Below are positions 27,606 through 36,260 of a DNA stretch of 64,000 bases, in pieces. The notes under the pieces are model-generated. The model was not told where the DNA came from. It was given only the letters and a program-made list of their open reading frames with translations, and did not search any database. Every line of letters starts with the position of its first letter. The stretch's first letter is position 1. Source of the stretch: Pseudomonas asplenii (GTDB taxonomy: Bacteria > Pseudomonadota > Gammaproteobacteria > Pseudomonadales > Pseudomonadaceae); the NCBI RefSeq assembly GCF_900105475.1, contig NZ_LT629777.1, forward strand, positions 496,001-560,000. Reading direction: 5' to 3'. The position numbers were made by a program, and so were the translations under genes.

Positions 27606-30600
27606 TAGATCGATCTCCTGTGGCTATAAGTTGCTTCACCTTCGTCATACGAAGGTTGGGTTTCTGGCTGGGCAGCCGGCCTTGTTGTCGGTTCTGCCGG
27701 AGCAATGGTTTCAGAATTCTGCACTTCTCGCTGGGCGCTCATCGCTTCGATACGCTTCAGGGCTTCGTTGGGATCTTCGCCAAGCTGCAGACCAATACGC
27801 TCGCGAACATCCTCGATCTGCGCATCAGCGAACTGGCTGACGAGTCGAGCATGACGCTTCACCGTAAGGCTATCGCCGCCTTGGTCACGATCATAAGCAA
27901 GCGAAAAGCGCTGAATTTTATAGCGCTCGGCCAGGGCGATGATTGCCGCCTCAGTGTTTGGACCAGGTTCGCCAGTTGTGCCGATGAACAGGATTCGCTG
28001 CCGCTCTTCTGGGCTAGCCAACTGGTAGGTGCTCAGGGTGTCGACACCGCCCTCGCTGAAGCGGATTTCGGTGGGGTTCGCGCATTTCGGGTTGGCGAGG
28101 TAGACACCTTTTTCAGTTTCTGTCGTAAAACCCTTGAACTCACGTCGTTCGCCATTGATAACCTGAGCGCCGCGGTACTCATACCCGCAGAACTTGGCAT
28201 TAGCATCAATGTGAGGAAACACAGCGGAGCCATGCCGGCTCGTACGCCAGCGCGTTTCGGCCAACACTTCGGACGAGATACCTCGCTCTTGGCTCAGATA
28301 GCTATCACGGCGAGACATGAAACCGAAAGTGCGGTAGTGGTTTTCCGTGCTGGTTGCGATTGTCTCTAGGCGCTCGCGTTCCTTCCTCTGTCGCGACTCT
28401 TCGCGTGCCCGATCAATACGGGCCTGCTCTTCCGCTGATTTACCCAGCGAAGGCAGAACGCCCCCCTGAAACGCACGAATATCGTCCTTGGCCTGGATGA
28501 AGGTGCCGCCACTGGCTTCCTGATAGAGCTTGAAGATGTCACCGCTCTTGCCCGAATGGCGGTCATGCCAGACCCAATTGTCATCAGCAGCTTGGTAAAT
28601 GTCGTATTTCCCTGAGGCGTGGCGGAAAACAGCATGTCCTTTGTACGAGGCCTTCTTGTCGTACTCCATGCCCAGGTGAGCAGCGTAGTCGGCCAAGTCA
28701 ACGTCGCGTTTCATCGCGGCGACTTCGCGGGCGTCTGATGCTTTGTCGTATTTCATCGAGCGTGCTAAAGCAGTACCAGGAACCTGCCGTCGCACTCGAC
28801 CAAGAGGCTGTCGATCAGCGAGTGTGTTATCGGGCAATACACCCTCACGTCCCCTTCCGGGACCTGCTGCCAGATCGCATGTGGACAACGTACGCAGACA
28901 GTCTGAGGGAGCTCGCCCTGCAGGGCGTTTAAAGTTGCCGAGCGGACGGGAGAAGGCTTCTTCGTTTGCTGCGTCACCGGCGCCGGCGGCGCGGTCAAAT
29001 TGGCCGAGGCTGCCGGCGACTCGCTGGCCTGCGGCGCCGGCTCGGGATTCGGGTCGGGAAACTCCATCGGCGGCGGCGACAGGTCGTCCATCAACGCGGG
29101 GGTATCGGCCGAGGCCGGCAAGGGTGGCAGGTCGGACAGGATCAATTCGGACATAGCGGGCCTCCTGAGGCTCAGGCTTGATCAGTTTCAGCTTCGTGGT
29201 GAATAAGGCGGTCTTCATTCCCTGAAGCGTTTCGCAAAGGTCGCGGCGCTGCTCTGGGGGAACGGATGAGCCGGGGTTTGTCCATCGCGCAACTTCTGCA
29301 CCTGGAGCGGGGTTTTCTGCAGCTACAACGGCAACGCGGCGGGCATCAGCCGGCCAGGTTTGTTCGTCGATGCGAAAGTCGACGATTTCAGCGCCGAAGG
29401 CCTTGGCGTGCTCGATCTCAACCTCTATGGGCGGCAGGACGGTGACGGACTGGCGGGGTTGTTCTTGGGGCTGTTCCTTCGCCTGGCCGGGGAACTGGAA
29501 AAGTGGAGAGGCCCCCTGGAGACGATCGAGGACGGAAAGTTTCTGAGGGGTCAGCCTGAACGGCTGGCCGGTGTGCACGGATGCGCGAATAGCTTCGCGA
29601 GCCTGAGGCATCAGGTCGAGAGCGTTCTCTTTATAGACGAATTCCGCCGTCGACTTCTTGAATGGGAGCCAGTTGGCTTCACTCAGGTACGTTTTGCACC
29701 CGTGGACTCCGCGGGTATAGGCGACATACCAAGCCTGCAGAGAAGCGTAGGATGACGGCAGGTAGTAAGACTGCATAACAGTCATGCCCTGCGCTTTATG
29801 GCCGGTCATCGTATAGCCGTGCTGCAGCGACTCGTATTCACTGGCATTGATCTTGACCGTCCTCCCATCGTCCCGGGTGATCGTGAACAGAATGTCCTCG
29901 ATCCGCTCACCGTCGACTTCGCGGGTGACTCGCTCGATACCCAGCACGGTGCCAAGGTCCCCGTTGTAGATCGGTTCATTCTGAGAGTCCTTGGCCGTTT
30001 TGCGTAAAAGCAGGCGGTCACCAATCGCAACCTGAATCGTGAATCGCTCGCCGGGCAGTACCTCGGTTTCGATGCTTACGCTGCCTACAGCACTCAATTC
30101 ACCACGAGCGAATCGGGCATCACGAATTTTGTCGTTGAGCGCCCGTACCTGTTCGTTCGTATCAGTGAGGACAAGAATCTGGGACCAGTCCAACTCACGG
30201 ACAACGCTATCCTTCCCTGGCAGACCAGCTTTCATGTCAGCGAAAACATCGCCAACCAACTCGTCAGCTTCGTTCACGCCGTCAGCGAAAACCTTGAGCT
30301 GATCATCGCGCTGCATGTGGCGGACCGCATCGCTCACCTTGCCTTCATAAAGGGCCTGAGCAGTAGGCCTGAACTGGTCGACTTGGCGGGCGATCGTTTC
30401 GATCTTGGCGCAGCGATCCCCAACAACGTCGTGCAGAAGGCCGAACAATGCGGCGGTCTCCACTGCGTCATGCTGGTTTCTATCACCAACGCAGATCAGG
30501 CGGGCGCCTGCCTGGTGACAAGCCACCACCAGGTTATGCATCTGGTAGGTGTCCAGCATGCCGGCTTCGTCGCACACGACGATATCGCCGCGTCCGATGA

Positions 30601-32497
30601 GATCCTGCTGTTTGAAACGCTGCCCAACCTGCTGCGCGGCAAGCGCGTTCTGGTGCTTGATCAGTAGTGAATGGACAGTCTGGGCCTGAATACCGGTCGA
30701 CTTAGCCAGCTCCGTTGCCTGCTTGTTTGCAGGCGCAACGCCAATTACACGGCGCCCCTGCGCCTTGAAAACTTCGGCGTATACGCGGAAGGTCGGCGCC
30801 AGAGTGGAAGACTTACCAACGCCAGCGGCCCCCTTAAAGAATGTGTACTGACCTAGTCCAGTCAGATCGTAGGCAGCTTGGCGCTGCTCCTGAGTGAGCC
30901 GAAAAGGCTTTTCGCCTGGCTTCTGGGTCGCCTGTTTTTCCTTCTCATAGTCGTCAATCACCTGGTCAACAAAGGCACGGCCAACATTCCAACTCGGATC
31001 ATCGAGACCAGCATGCACCGCCTTTACGCAGTCGGCTTCAAGGGTGAAGAGCTCCTTCGTCGTGTAACGCTTCGACGGCATGCGGCCGTTTTCGTCCGGC
31101 TGCTGGGGAATTTCGATGAGGCCGAGTTGTTTGTAAATCTCCGACTTGGTTGCTTCGATTTCTTCAAGGCCACCTTTGCCAATGGTCAGGTGCGCGGCCG
31201 CGGAATCGATCGCGAATTCATCGATCACGGTGGATCCGCGGAACACCATACGCTGCAGCTCAGCGAGACTCGGTGCCTGGAGATCTTTGGTGGTTGATGC
31301 CTTCAGCTCGACAGTGGGAATCGCTTCGCGCCAATGACCATCCAGGCTGTCGCCTAGCTCGATGTCCTTCGCATCGCGGCTTCGGACGGCGATAGCCTGA
31401 GCTGCAGCTTGGCCAGCGGTGGCCATAGTCTTCTTCTCTGCCTGGATCTGCTCGCTGCGCTTGGAAAACTCGGCGACGAGTTCCTTCGAAACTGAAGCAT
31501 CGTTGAGACGCAGGCCATGCCCGCTCCAATCAACGACCATCGCAGAAGCCAACTCAGGGAGGCGTGCCTGGAGACGCTGATAAAAGGCCACGTCGACGAC
31601 TGCACCAAACTCCTTCTGGCTCTTGTACAGCCATCCCGCATCGAGGGTCAGGAACTTGCCGTCGACGGTGCGAACGAAATTCGGCCGTTCCAGGTGTACG
31701 TGAAGCTGAGGATCAGGGAAATCCTGGCCGGGGGCGCGACGTGCTGTGCAATGGGCATATGTCAGAGTGACGCACTCGCCGGTTACAGATTCTGCGCCCT
31801 GAGCGCCTTCACGTCCGCGAATCCGGCCAGTACGGTGCTCGCGCTCGATCGCATCGTTCACAGCCCCCATCATGCATTCCTGGATCACGCGACGGGTTTG
31901 GTCGTCGGCCTGTGCCCAGTAGATGCTGATGGACTTCTGCAGGCTCACACACGAGCTGAAGCCGAGAACAGGATCCTTTGCCGATTTTTCTTTCCCGTCC
32001 TTCTCCAGTCGCTCCAGGTCGCCGGCGTTTAGCTGCTTTTTCGAGGACGGGTTTGCCTTCTTCGATTCAGCTTCCTGAATAGCCTTGTCGATGGCCTTTT
32101 GGCGCTTCTCATCAAGGAACGCCTCTCCGGTGCGTGGGTTGATTCCACGGAAAAGAGCTAGGTAATCACCGTCCTGGGGATGCTCACCGAGGCCCAGCTT
32201 GTTGGCCAACGGTCCTGCAATACCCGATGCCAAAGTGTCGTTGCCGGACTTGTGGTAGTAGTCCTCTCGTCCTGTGCCCTGGTCGCCCTCCACCTGACTG
32301 ACGATAGCGGCGATCTCGGCGTCGACTTTCGCCAGTTCGGCAGCCATGACCTCATCTGTCACGCCACGCTCTGCGCCGAGATCAATGCGCTTCTCACGTA
32401 AGGCCTGGAGCTCCTTCAGCTTCTTTTCGAAGTAGGAAGCCTTGGCCGCAAAATTACCGGCCGTGGTCTTCTGGTTGCTCATCCCGTAGTGACTCAT
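27605..32497 (-). CDS. MobF-type relaxase/helicase (TrwC/TraI-like) fused in frame to a DUF3991/TOPRIM primase-like region
   Basis: One open frame of 1630 codons. Residues 1-80 form a coiled-coil-rich start. The TrwC relaxase region has a tyrosine pair (EDYYHKS, about 80) and the metal His triad HCTARRAPGQDFPDPQLHVH (about 250-268). An SF1 (RecD-like) helicase follows with Walker A GAAGVGKSS (about 553-561), DEAG (about 641) and a late YTMTGHKAQGMTV. From codon 1248 (MKYDKASD) a primase-like DUF3991 and TOPRIM region follows, with Glu in FSEGGVDTLS (about 1482) and DRDQGG (about 1537). Codons 1115-1245 are low-complexity, and here another gene lies in a different frame (28765-29154). So the product may be a true fusion, or the last part may be made from its own ATG at 28756. 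The start overlaps the upstream stop (ATGA). Confidence 0.88.
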   Translation of the reverse strand: MSHYGMSNQKTTAGNFAAKASYFEKKLKELQALREKRIDLGAERGVTDEVMAAELAKVDAEIAAIVSQVEGDQGTGREDYYHKSGNDTLASGIAGPLANKLGLGEHPQDGDYLALFRGINPRTGEAFLDEKRQKAIDKAIQEAESKKANPSSKKQLNAGDLERLEKDGKEKSAKDPVLGFSSCVSLQKSISIYWAQADDQTRRVIQECMMGAVNDAIEREHRTGRIRGREGAQGAESVTGECVTLTYAHCTARRAPGQDFPDPQLHVHLERPNFVRTVDGKFLTLDAGWLYKSQKEFGAVVDVAFYQRLQARLPELASAMVVDWSGHGLRLNDASVSKELVAEFSKRSEQIQAEKKTMATAGQAAAQAIAVRSRDAKDIELGDSLDGHWREAIPTVELKASTTKDLQAPSLAELQRMVFRGSTVIDEFAIDSAAAHLTIGKGGLEEIEATKSEIYKQLGLIEIPQQPDENGRMPSKRYTTKELFTLEADCVKAVHAGLDDPSWNVGRAFVDQVIDDYEKEKQATQKPGEKPFRLTQEQRQAAYDLTGLGQYTFFKGAAGVGKSSTLAPTFRVYAEVFKAQGRRVIGVAPANKQATELAKSTGIQAQTVHSLLIKHQNALAAQQVGQRFKQQDLIGRGDIVVCDEAGMLDTYQMHNLVVACHQAGARLICVGDRNQHDAVETAALFGLLHDVVGDRCAKIETIARQVDQFRPTAQALYEGKVSDAVRHMQRDDQLKVFADGVNEADELVGDVFADMKAGLPGKDSVVRELDWSQILVLTDTNEQVRALNDKIRDARFARGELSAVGSVSIETEVLPGERFTIQVAIGDRLLLRKTAKDSQNEPIYNGDLGTVLGIERVTREVDGERIEDILFTITRDDGRTVKINASEYESLQHGYTMTGHKAQGMTVMQSYYLPSSYASLQAWYVAYTRGVHGCKTYLSEANWLPFKKSTAEFVYKENALDLMPQAREAIRASVHTGQPFRLTPQKLSVLDRLQGASPLFQFPGQAKEQPQEQPRQSVTVLPPIEVEIEHAKAFGAEIVDFRIDEQTWPADARRVAVVAAENPAPGAEVARWTNPGSSVPPEQRRDLCETLQGMKTALFTTKLKLIKPEPQEARYVRIDPVRPATLAGLGRYPRVDGRPVAAADGVSRPESRAGAAGQRVAGSLGQFDRAAGAGDAANEEAFSRPLGNFKRPAGRAPSDCLRTLSTCDLAAGPGRGREGVLPDNTLADRQPLGRVRRQVPGTALARSMKYDKASDAREVAAMKRDVDLADYAAHLGMEYDKKASYKGHAVFRHASGKYDIYQAADDNWVWHDRHSGKSGDIFKLYQEASGGTFIQAKDDIRAFQGGVLPSLGKSAEEQARIDRAREESRQRKERERLETIATSTENHYRTFGFMSRRDSYLSQERGISSEVLAETRWRTSRHGSAVFPHIDANAKFCGYEYRGAQVINGERREFKGFTTETEKGVYLANPKCANPTEIRFSEGGVDTLSTYQLASPEERQRILFIGTTGEPGPNTEAAIIALAERYKIQRFSLAYDRDQGGDSLTVKRHARLVSQFADAQIEDVRERIGLQLGEDPNEALKRIEAMSAQREVQNSETIAPAEPTTRPAAQPETQPSYDEGEATYSHRRSI
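28765..29154 (-). CDS. Nested cysteine-rich protein overlapping the relaxase frame
   Basis: A 129-aa protein encoded within the relaxase frame, shifted by one base. A perfect AGGAGG lies 6 nt before the ATG. The first 75 residues are Pro/Ala/Ser-rich and acidic (SELILSDLPPLP...). The last 45 hold the metal-binding-like pattern CVRCPHAIW...VYCPITHSL...ECDG. It stops 8 nt before the ATG (28756) that opens the primase-like part, the spacing expected of an operon gene. In the relaxase frame the same DNA reads as unstructured R/A/G-rich sequence, which supports this frame as the selected one. Confidence 0.7.
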   Translation of the reverse strand: MSELILSDLPPLPASADTPALMDDLSPPPMEFPDPNPEPAPQASESPAASANLTAPPAPVTQQTKKPSPVRSATLNALQGELPQTVCVRCPHAIWQQVPEGDVRVYCPITHSLIDSLLVECDGRFLVLL

Positions 32498-32928
32498 CGC
32501 TCAATCTCCATGCCTGTCTGCTCGGCAATGAGGCGATCCATAACCATCGGCACGAGCCGATTGAGCATCGGCTCGATGGTGTCAGCGAGCAGTTCAGGCC
32601 GACGCTCGGCCTGGCTGGCGAGAACCTGCAACAGCAGATCAGGAAGAGCAGAGCCCAGAAGGGAAGAAACGGATTGGGTAATTGCGCCTGCAATCGAAGC
32701 CACAACCGGGCCATCGAGCAGAACAGGTACCGGACGAGACGGCTCGGCACAGAAGCGCTGCGCCTCTAGGAAGCCCGCGATCTCTTCGTCTGTACGCTGG
32801 GACATGAGGGCATCGAGTACGCGGCCTTGAGCAACGCCCAAGCGTGCCGAAAGGCGCTCCAAGCGCACCGCTGCAACTTCATTCAGGTACTGGGTCGAGG
32901 TCTTTGCCCCAGCCTTTTTCCGCGCCAT
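32494..32928 (-). CDS. Relaxase accessory protein, predicted DNA-binding
   Basis: A 144-aa protein encoded just upstream of the relaxase with a 4-nt overlap. The basic N-terminus followed by TSTQYLNEVAAVRLERLSARLGVA looks like a ribbon-helix-helix or a short HTH. The remainder is helical and hydrophobic. Position and size match TrwA/TraJ-type oriT-binding accessory factors; this is inference. An inverted repeat 15 bp upstream of its start could be its own operator. Confidence 0.6.
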   Translation of the reverse strand: MARKKAGAKTSTQYLNEVAAVRLERLSARLGVAQGRVLDALMSQRTDEEIAGFLEAQRFCAEPSRPVPVLLDGPVVASIAGAITQSVSSLLGSALPDLLLQVLASQAERRPELLADTIEPMLNRLVPMVMDRLIAEQTGMEIER

Positions 32929-33271
32929 TTTCCTTTTCCCTTCTGAGAACGCTTCTCAGGTAGACGGCTTTAGCCGGCGTACCTTGCTTTTGCTTTGTTG
33001 GCTTTACGGCTTGGAGTCCGCGAACTGCGCGGGATCCGGGCCGACGCGAAGCACCCGAAGGGTGCAGATGTGTTAACGAAAGCTGTATATATACAAGCAT
33101 CTCGCATCACTTTAAGCAAGTTTTGCTTGACTCGCATTAGTTTACAACTAATATGAGCCTCAAGCGGCCTACCTTTGCAGCTTGTTTGCAACAAACCGCC
33201 AACTAGAAGCCGAACCTTTGGTAGAGTTAGCAAGCAGTTTTAAACAAACGCAGCGACCATAGGTGAATGCC
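32929..33271. other. Intergenic region with inverted repeats, candidate oriT and divergent promoters
   Basis: About 340 bp between the relaxase operon and the rightward transfer operon. It contains CTGAGAA-CGC-TTCTCAG (32943-32959), AAGCAA-GTT-TTGCTT (33114-33128) and ATTAGTT-TAC-AACTAAT (33136-33152), a palindromic TGTATATATACA (about 33084-33095), and a direct repeat CTCGCAT at 33101 and 33131. Such a cluster between divergent mobility operons is the usual setting for oriT. The nick site cannot be assigned from sequence alone. Confidence 0.5.
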
Positions 33272-33805
33272 ATGTTTGACCGACGCACAGACGCCGAACG
33301 CGCCCGTGATGAGCAGGACCAGCTGGAGTGGATGCGGATGCAGCAGGAAGAGGCCGATCGCAAAACGGCGGCATTGAAAGCCGAGCTGGAGCGTATGAAG
33401 GCCGCCGCTGAATCTGGCAGTGGCCAGAAGAACGTAAGGGGAAGTGTCACGAAAGCTTTGCTGCCGAGGATCGAAATCCTCCGCGAAGCAACGCGCTTAG
33501 GAACACCGATCACTCAACAACAGGAAATGCTGGAAAGGGCTGGGATCGTTGTTAGCTACAACAGCCTGCGCAAGTTCATCCAGAAATTCTTGGCTCGCGA
33601 GTACCGAGAGTTTCTGGCGAACGTACGAACGACCGGAGCTGATCCTGATTTTGGGCGTGAGTTACACCCTGAAGTCATCAGCAAGAACACCCCTGAAGCC
33701 TTCGATAAGCGACCAGCAGAAGTACCGAACGCTAACGAAGAGCGCGGTTCAACCGCAGGAAACCTTGACTTAGAGCGGGCGGCAACCCCTCGAAAGTTTC
33801 TCTAA
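33272..33805 (+). CDS. Coiled-coil/HTH protein at head of transfer operon
   Basis: A 177-aa protein with an N-terminal coiled coil (about 8-50, rich in Q/E/R) and a middle segment (about 60-108) that looks like a helix-turn-helix (GTPITQQQEMLERAGIVVSYNSLRKF). The tail is polar. It is the first gene of a seven-gene rightward unit and precedes the ParA-like ATPase by 18 nt. It could be the DNA-binding partner of that ATPase. AGGTG precedes the ATG; an in-frame GTG three codons earlier is possible. Confidence 0.65.
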   Translation: MFDRRTDAERARDEQDQLEWMRMQQEEADRKTAALKAELERMKAAAESGSGQKNVRGSVTKALLPRIEILREATRLGTPITQQQEMLERAGIVVSYNSLRKFIQKFLAREYREFLANVRTTGADPDFGRELHPEVISKNTPEAFDKRPAEVPNANEERGSTAGNLDLERAATPRKFL

Positions 33806-33823
33806 AAATCAACGGGAAAACCC

Positions 33824-34660
33824 ATGAGCAAGAAGGAAGAGAAAATGGCAAAAGTAGCAGCCGTTGCACACTTGGTGGAGATGGACGACCTTAACCTCGA
33901 TTCATCGTGGCTCACTGCGTCGCGGATCCGCCCGCTGCAACTCCCAGTTGGTAGTGACCCTGGCGCGTCGATTGAACACCTTATCTACGGCAGCGGGTTG
34001 GACAGCTTCGTTTTGGACATCGGTGGCAATGAGACAGCGAGCAAGACCATCATGGCCATCGGTGAGCAGATGCTACTGCGTCACTTCGACCTGACTCTGA
34101 TTCCCGTACGCGACGAAGGCCAGGATGTTGATAACGCCTTCAAAACCATCAAGCTGATCCGCGAATTCGATAAGCAAACCCCGATTGCCATCCTTCTCAA
34201 CGACATCACCAGTCGCACCCAGGACACCACGGATCTCGCGCTGCGCGAAGCGTTTGCCGAAGTGTTCGATTTGGCTGAGCAGACCGGCACCGAGCTCCTT
34301 GTCATGCCTCGAATCGAACGCTATGGCCGTAGTCGGCGCATCGGTCTGACTCAGTGGGAGATTTCCGAAGAGCGCGAAGCGATCGCTGATCGCCTACGCA
34401 GCATCATCATCGAGGCCGAACAGGCTGGTGACCTCGACCGCGCCAAGCTCAATACCCGCCTGATGCGTGCCGTGACCGGCTCGAAAACCGTGCGTGAAAT
34501 GATCAATGTGGTGTTCAAGCGCCTCGATCAGATCCTCGGTCAACGCGATCGCCTGCGCATGATGGTCGTTTCGACCAAGGGCGGGGTCGGCAAATCGTTT
34601 ACCTCACAGCAGCTGATCGCGCCGTACCTGCTCCATTCGCTGGGTGGCCGCCATGAGTGA
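33824..34660 (+). CDS. ParA/StbB-like ATPase with C-terminal P-loop (apparent circular permutation)
   Basis: A 278-aa protein. Near the N-terminus is the strand that normally follows the P-loop helix (HLVEMDDLNLDSSWL, about 17-31). Then come the Walker B-like FVLDIGGNETASKT (about 61-75), a strand-helix LTLIPVRDEGQDVDN, and the adenine-side VLN-type strand IAILLND. The deviant Walker A STKGGVGKSFT is at residues 250-260, only about 20 residues before the end. In ordinary ParA/MinD/StbB proteins it is the first element. Joining the last residues (YLLHSLGG) to the first (VAHLVEMDD) gives a normal ParA order. A second start at 33845 has a better ribosome site (AGGAA). It overlaps the next gene by 8 nt. 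Confidence 0.8.
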   Translation: MSKKEEKMAKVAAVAHLVEMDDLNLDSSWLTASRIRPLQLPVGSDPGASIEHLIYGSGLDSFVLDIGGNETASKTIMAIGEQMLLRHFDLTLIPVRDEGQDVDNAFKTIKLIREFDKQTPIAILLNDITSRTQDTTDLALREAFAEVFDLAEQTGTELLVMPRIERYGRSRRIGLTQWEISEEREAIADRLRSIIIEAEQAGDLDRAKLNTRLMRAVTGSKTVREMINVVFKRLDQILGQRDRLRMMVVSTKGGVGKSFTSQQLIAPYLLHSLGGRHE

Positions 34661-35318
34661 CATTGGCGGCGCAATCCGCTCGATTGATGAGCTCGTTGAT
34701 GAAGTGACGCGACTCCACGTTCTCCTGCGCGGCAATCGCGATTATCCAGGCATCCTGGAAGAGTCTGTGAAACTCATCGATAGGCTGGACGGTGTTGCTG
34801 GCCATCTTGCCAGCGCCTCCCTGTTGAGCGAACAACTGGGGGCCTTGCCTGACCGCCTGCTGCGGTCGGCAGATGACATTCAGTTCAGGGCGGCCTTGCG
34901 TGAGTCGATCGCGCAGGTACTGGCTGACTCGATCGTTGACGCCAAACGCCATGTGGAAGACGAAGCGGCTCAGATCGCGATCGATGAGTTGAGCATGAAG
35001 ATCAACCTTGCCATGGCCAATGTAGGTGAGAGCTCGGCAAATCTGTTTGCCGAGCGGAATCAGCTGAAAGGCAAATTCGAAGCAGAGAGAGAAAAGAACG
35101 CCGTGCTGGTCCAGCGAATGAAGTACTTCGAGCAGGACAAAGACAACGCACTTCGCTTGATCTCGGCCGACTTTGCCGCCGCGAGCAATCGCGCCGGCAA
35201 GGCCCGATTGCTCGACCTATGCATCGGCCTGGTTATCGGTGTCGTTGTATCTCTGACCACGCTTGTGCCGGCGGCTGAGCAGTACCTCAAGCAATCTACC
35301 CAAAACCACCACCAATAG
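34653..35318 (+). CDS. Coiled-coil protein with C-terminal membrane anchor
   Basis: A 221-aa protein. Residues 1-100 are helical, residues 110-165 a coiled coil (FAERNQLKGKFEAEREKN), and residues 190-215 a single transmembrane helix (DLCIGLVIGVVVSLTTLV), leaving a short outside tail. Start and stop overlap with the ATPase gene (ATGAGTGA), so the two are likely partners. No family recognised. It could tether the ATPase or DNA to the membrane. Confidence 0.7.
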   Translation: MSDIGGAIRSIDELVDEVTRLHVLLRGNRDYPGILEESVKLIDRLDGVAGHLASASLLSEQLGALPDRLLRSADDIQFRAALRESIAQVLADSIVDAKRHVEDEAAQIAIDELSMKINLAMANVGESSANLFAERNQLKGKFEAEREKNAVLVQRMKYFEQDKDNALRLISADFAAASNRAGKARLLDLCIGLVIGVVVSLTTLVPAAEQYLKQSTQNHHQ

Positions 35319-35354
35319 CGCTAACGCGCAACCACTACTGACGGAGAAAATCGC

Positions 35355-35690
35355 ATGACCAACCATAGCGATGACGGGGATTTTCGTGCCCGAAAAAAGA
35401 AGGTGAGTTTGCTTGGCAGTGACGCGGAGGCGTTTATCCGTGCCCGACGCGAGGAGCGCGAAGAGTTCAAGCGCCTTGAGGGGCGCGACCTTGATGAGCT
35501 GGACACACTGGCCAAGGATCCGCGCATGGAGGAGTTACATAAGCAACATCAGCAGCGGGACGACGCTCCAGCATCCCACGCTGAGCAGCGAGAAGATGCC
35601 CAGGAGGTGGTCCAGGAGGAGCAAAAAAAGCTGACTGATCAGCAGGTCAACCAGGAAAAACAGAGCGAACACGCCGGGAGATCAATGTGA
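35355..35690 (+). CDS. Highly charged coiled-coil hypothetical protein
   Basis: A 111-aa soluble protein, almost entirely E/K/R/Q/D, with predicted helices throughout (AFIRARREEREEFKRLEG; EVVQEEQKKLTDQQV). It belongs to the transfer operon; its stop overlaps the next start (TGATG). Confidence 0.65.
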   Translation: MTNHSDDGDFRARKKKVSLLGSDAEAFIRARREEREEFKRLEGRDLDELDTLAKDPRMEELHKQHQQRDDAPASHAEQREDAQEVVQEEQKKLTDQQVNQEKQSEHAGRSM

Positions 35691-36184
35691 TGGATAACAG
35701 AACCCTCATTGCAGCATCGGCACTGGTCGCAGTGTTTACTGGCCAGGTGGGCGCTTGCCCTCTTGAAGATTGCCTGCCTGGATTGAGCGAGCCTCATTTT
35801 AAGTCTCGTGACCAAGACATGCTCGGTGTGTATGACCTGAAGCAGTCTGGACAAGCGGCAATGCACGTTGGGCTAATCGCCGCTGATTTCAGAATCGCAC
35901 TACTCGAAACTGAGAATCGCGCTCTTCGTCTGGCCTTGGCAACTGGTACTCCACCTGACGTCAGCAGCCTCAAGCTTTATCCGAGCCTGAACAGTTTTCT
36001 AGACGCGATGAAATCGGACCTGATTCAGACAGAAACAACTGGCCGGATGCCGCAATTACGTCATTTTGAGCAACGGGTCCGCAATGCGGACACCCGAGCA
36101 AAAATTGCTGATGGGGCGCGGGCGCTGGTAATCGAGAGCGCTCAAATTGCTGCGGCGGCGAACGCAACCAAGCAAGCGAATTAA
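35690..36184 (+). CDS. Hypothetical exported protein of transfer operon
   Basis: A 164-aa protein with a signal peptide (IAASALVAVFTGQVGA) and an adjacent Cys pair (CPLEDC). The mature part is helical. It could be a periplasmic component of the transfer apparatus. No family recognised. The ATG overlaps the previous stop; a GTG just before it is less likely. Confidence 0.65.
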   Translation: MDNRTLIAASALVAVFTGQVGACPLEDCLPGLSEPHFKSRDQDMLGVYDLKQSGQAAMHVGLIAADFRIALLETENRALRLALATGTPPDVSSLKLYPSLNSFLDAMKSDLIQTETTGRMPQLRHFEQRVRNADTRAKIADGARALVIESAQIAAAANATKQAN

Positions 36185-36260
36185 AAGGGTGGCTCACCTG
36201 AGCGGCAACTCAGGTGAGCCGGTTTCGCGGCAGGAAAAACCCACGAAAGGAAGAAATTGT

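Noticed and set aside
33824..34660. Idea that the C-terminal P-loop is an assembly or linearisation artefact
   Set aside because: Both element ends and flanking chromosome are continuous, and the gene has normal spacing and overlaps with its neighbours; the ends of the gene are not at a sequence junction.
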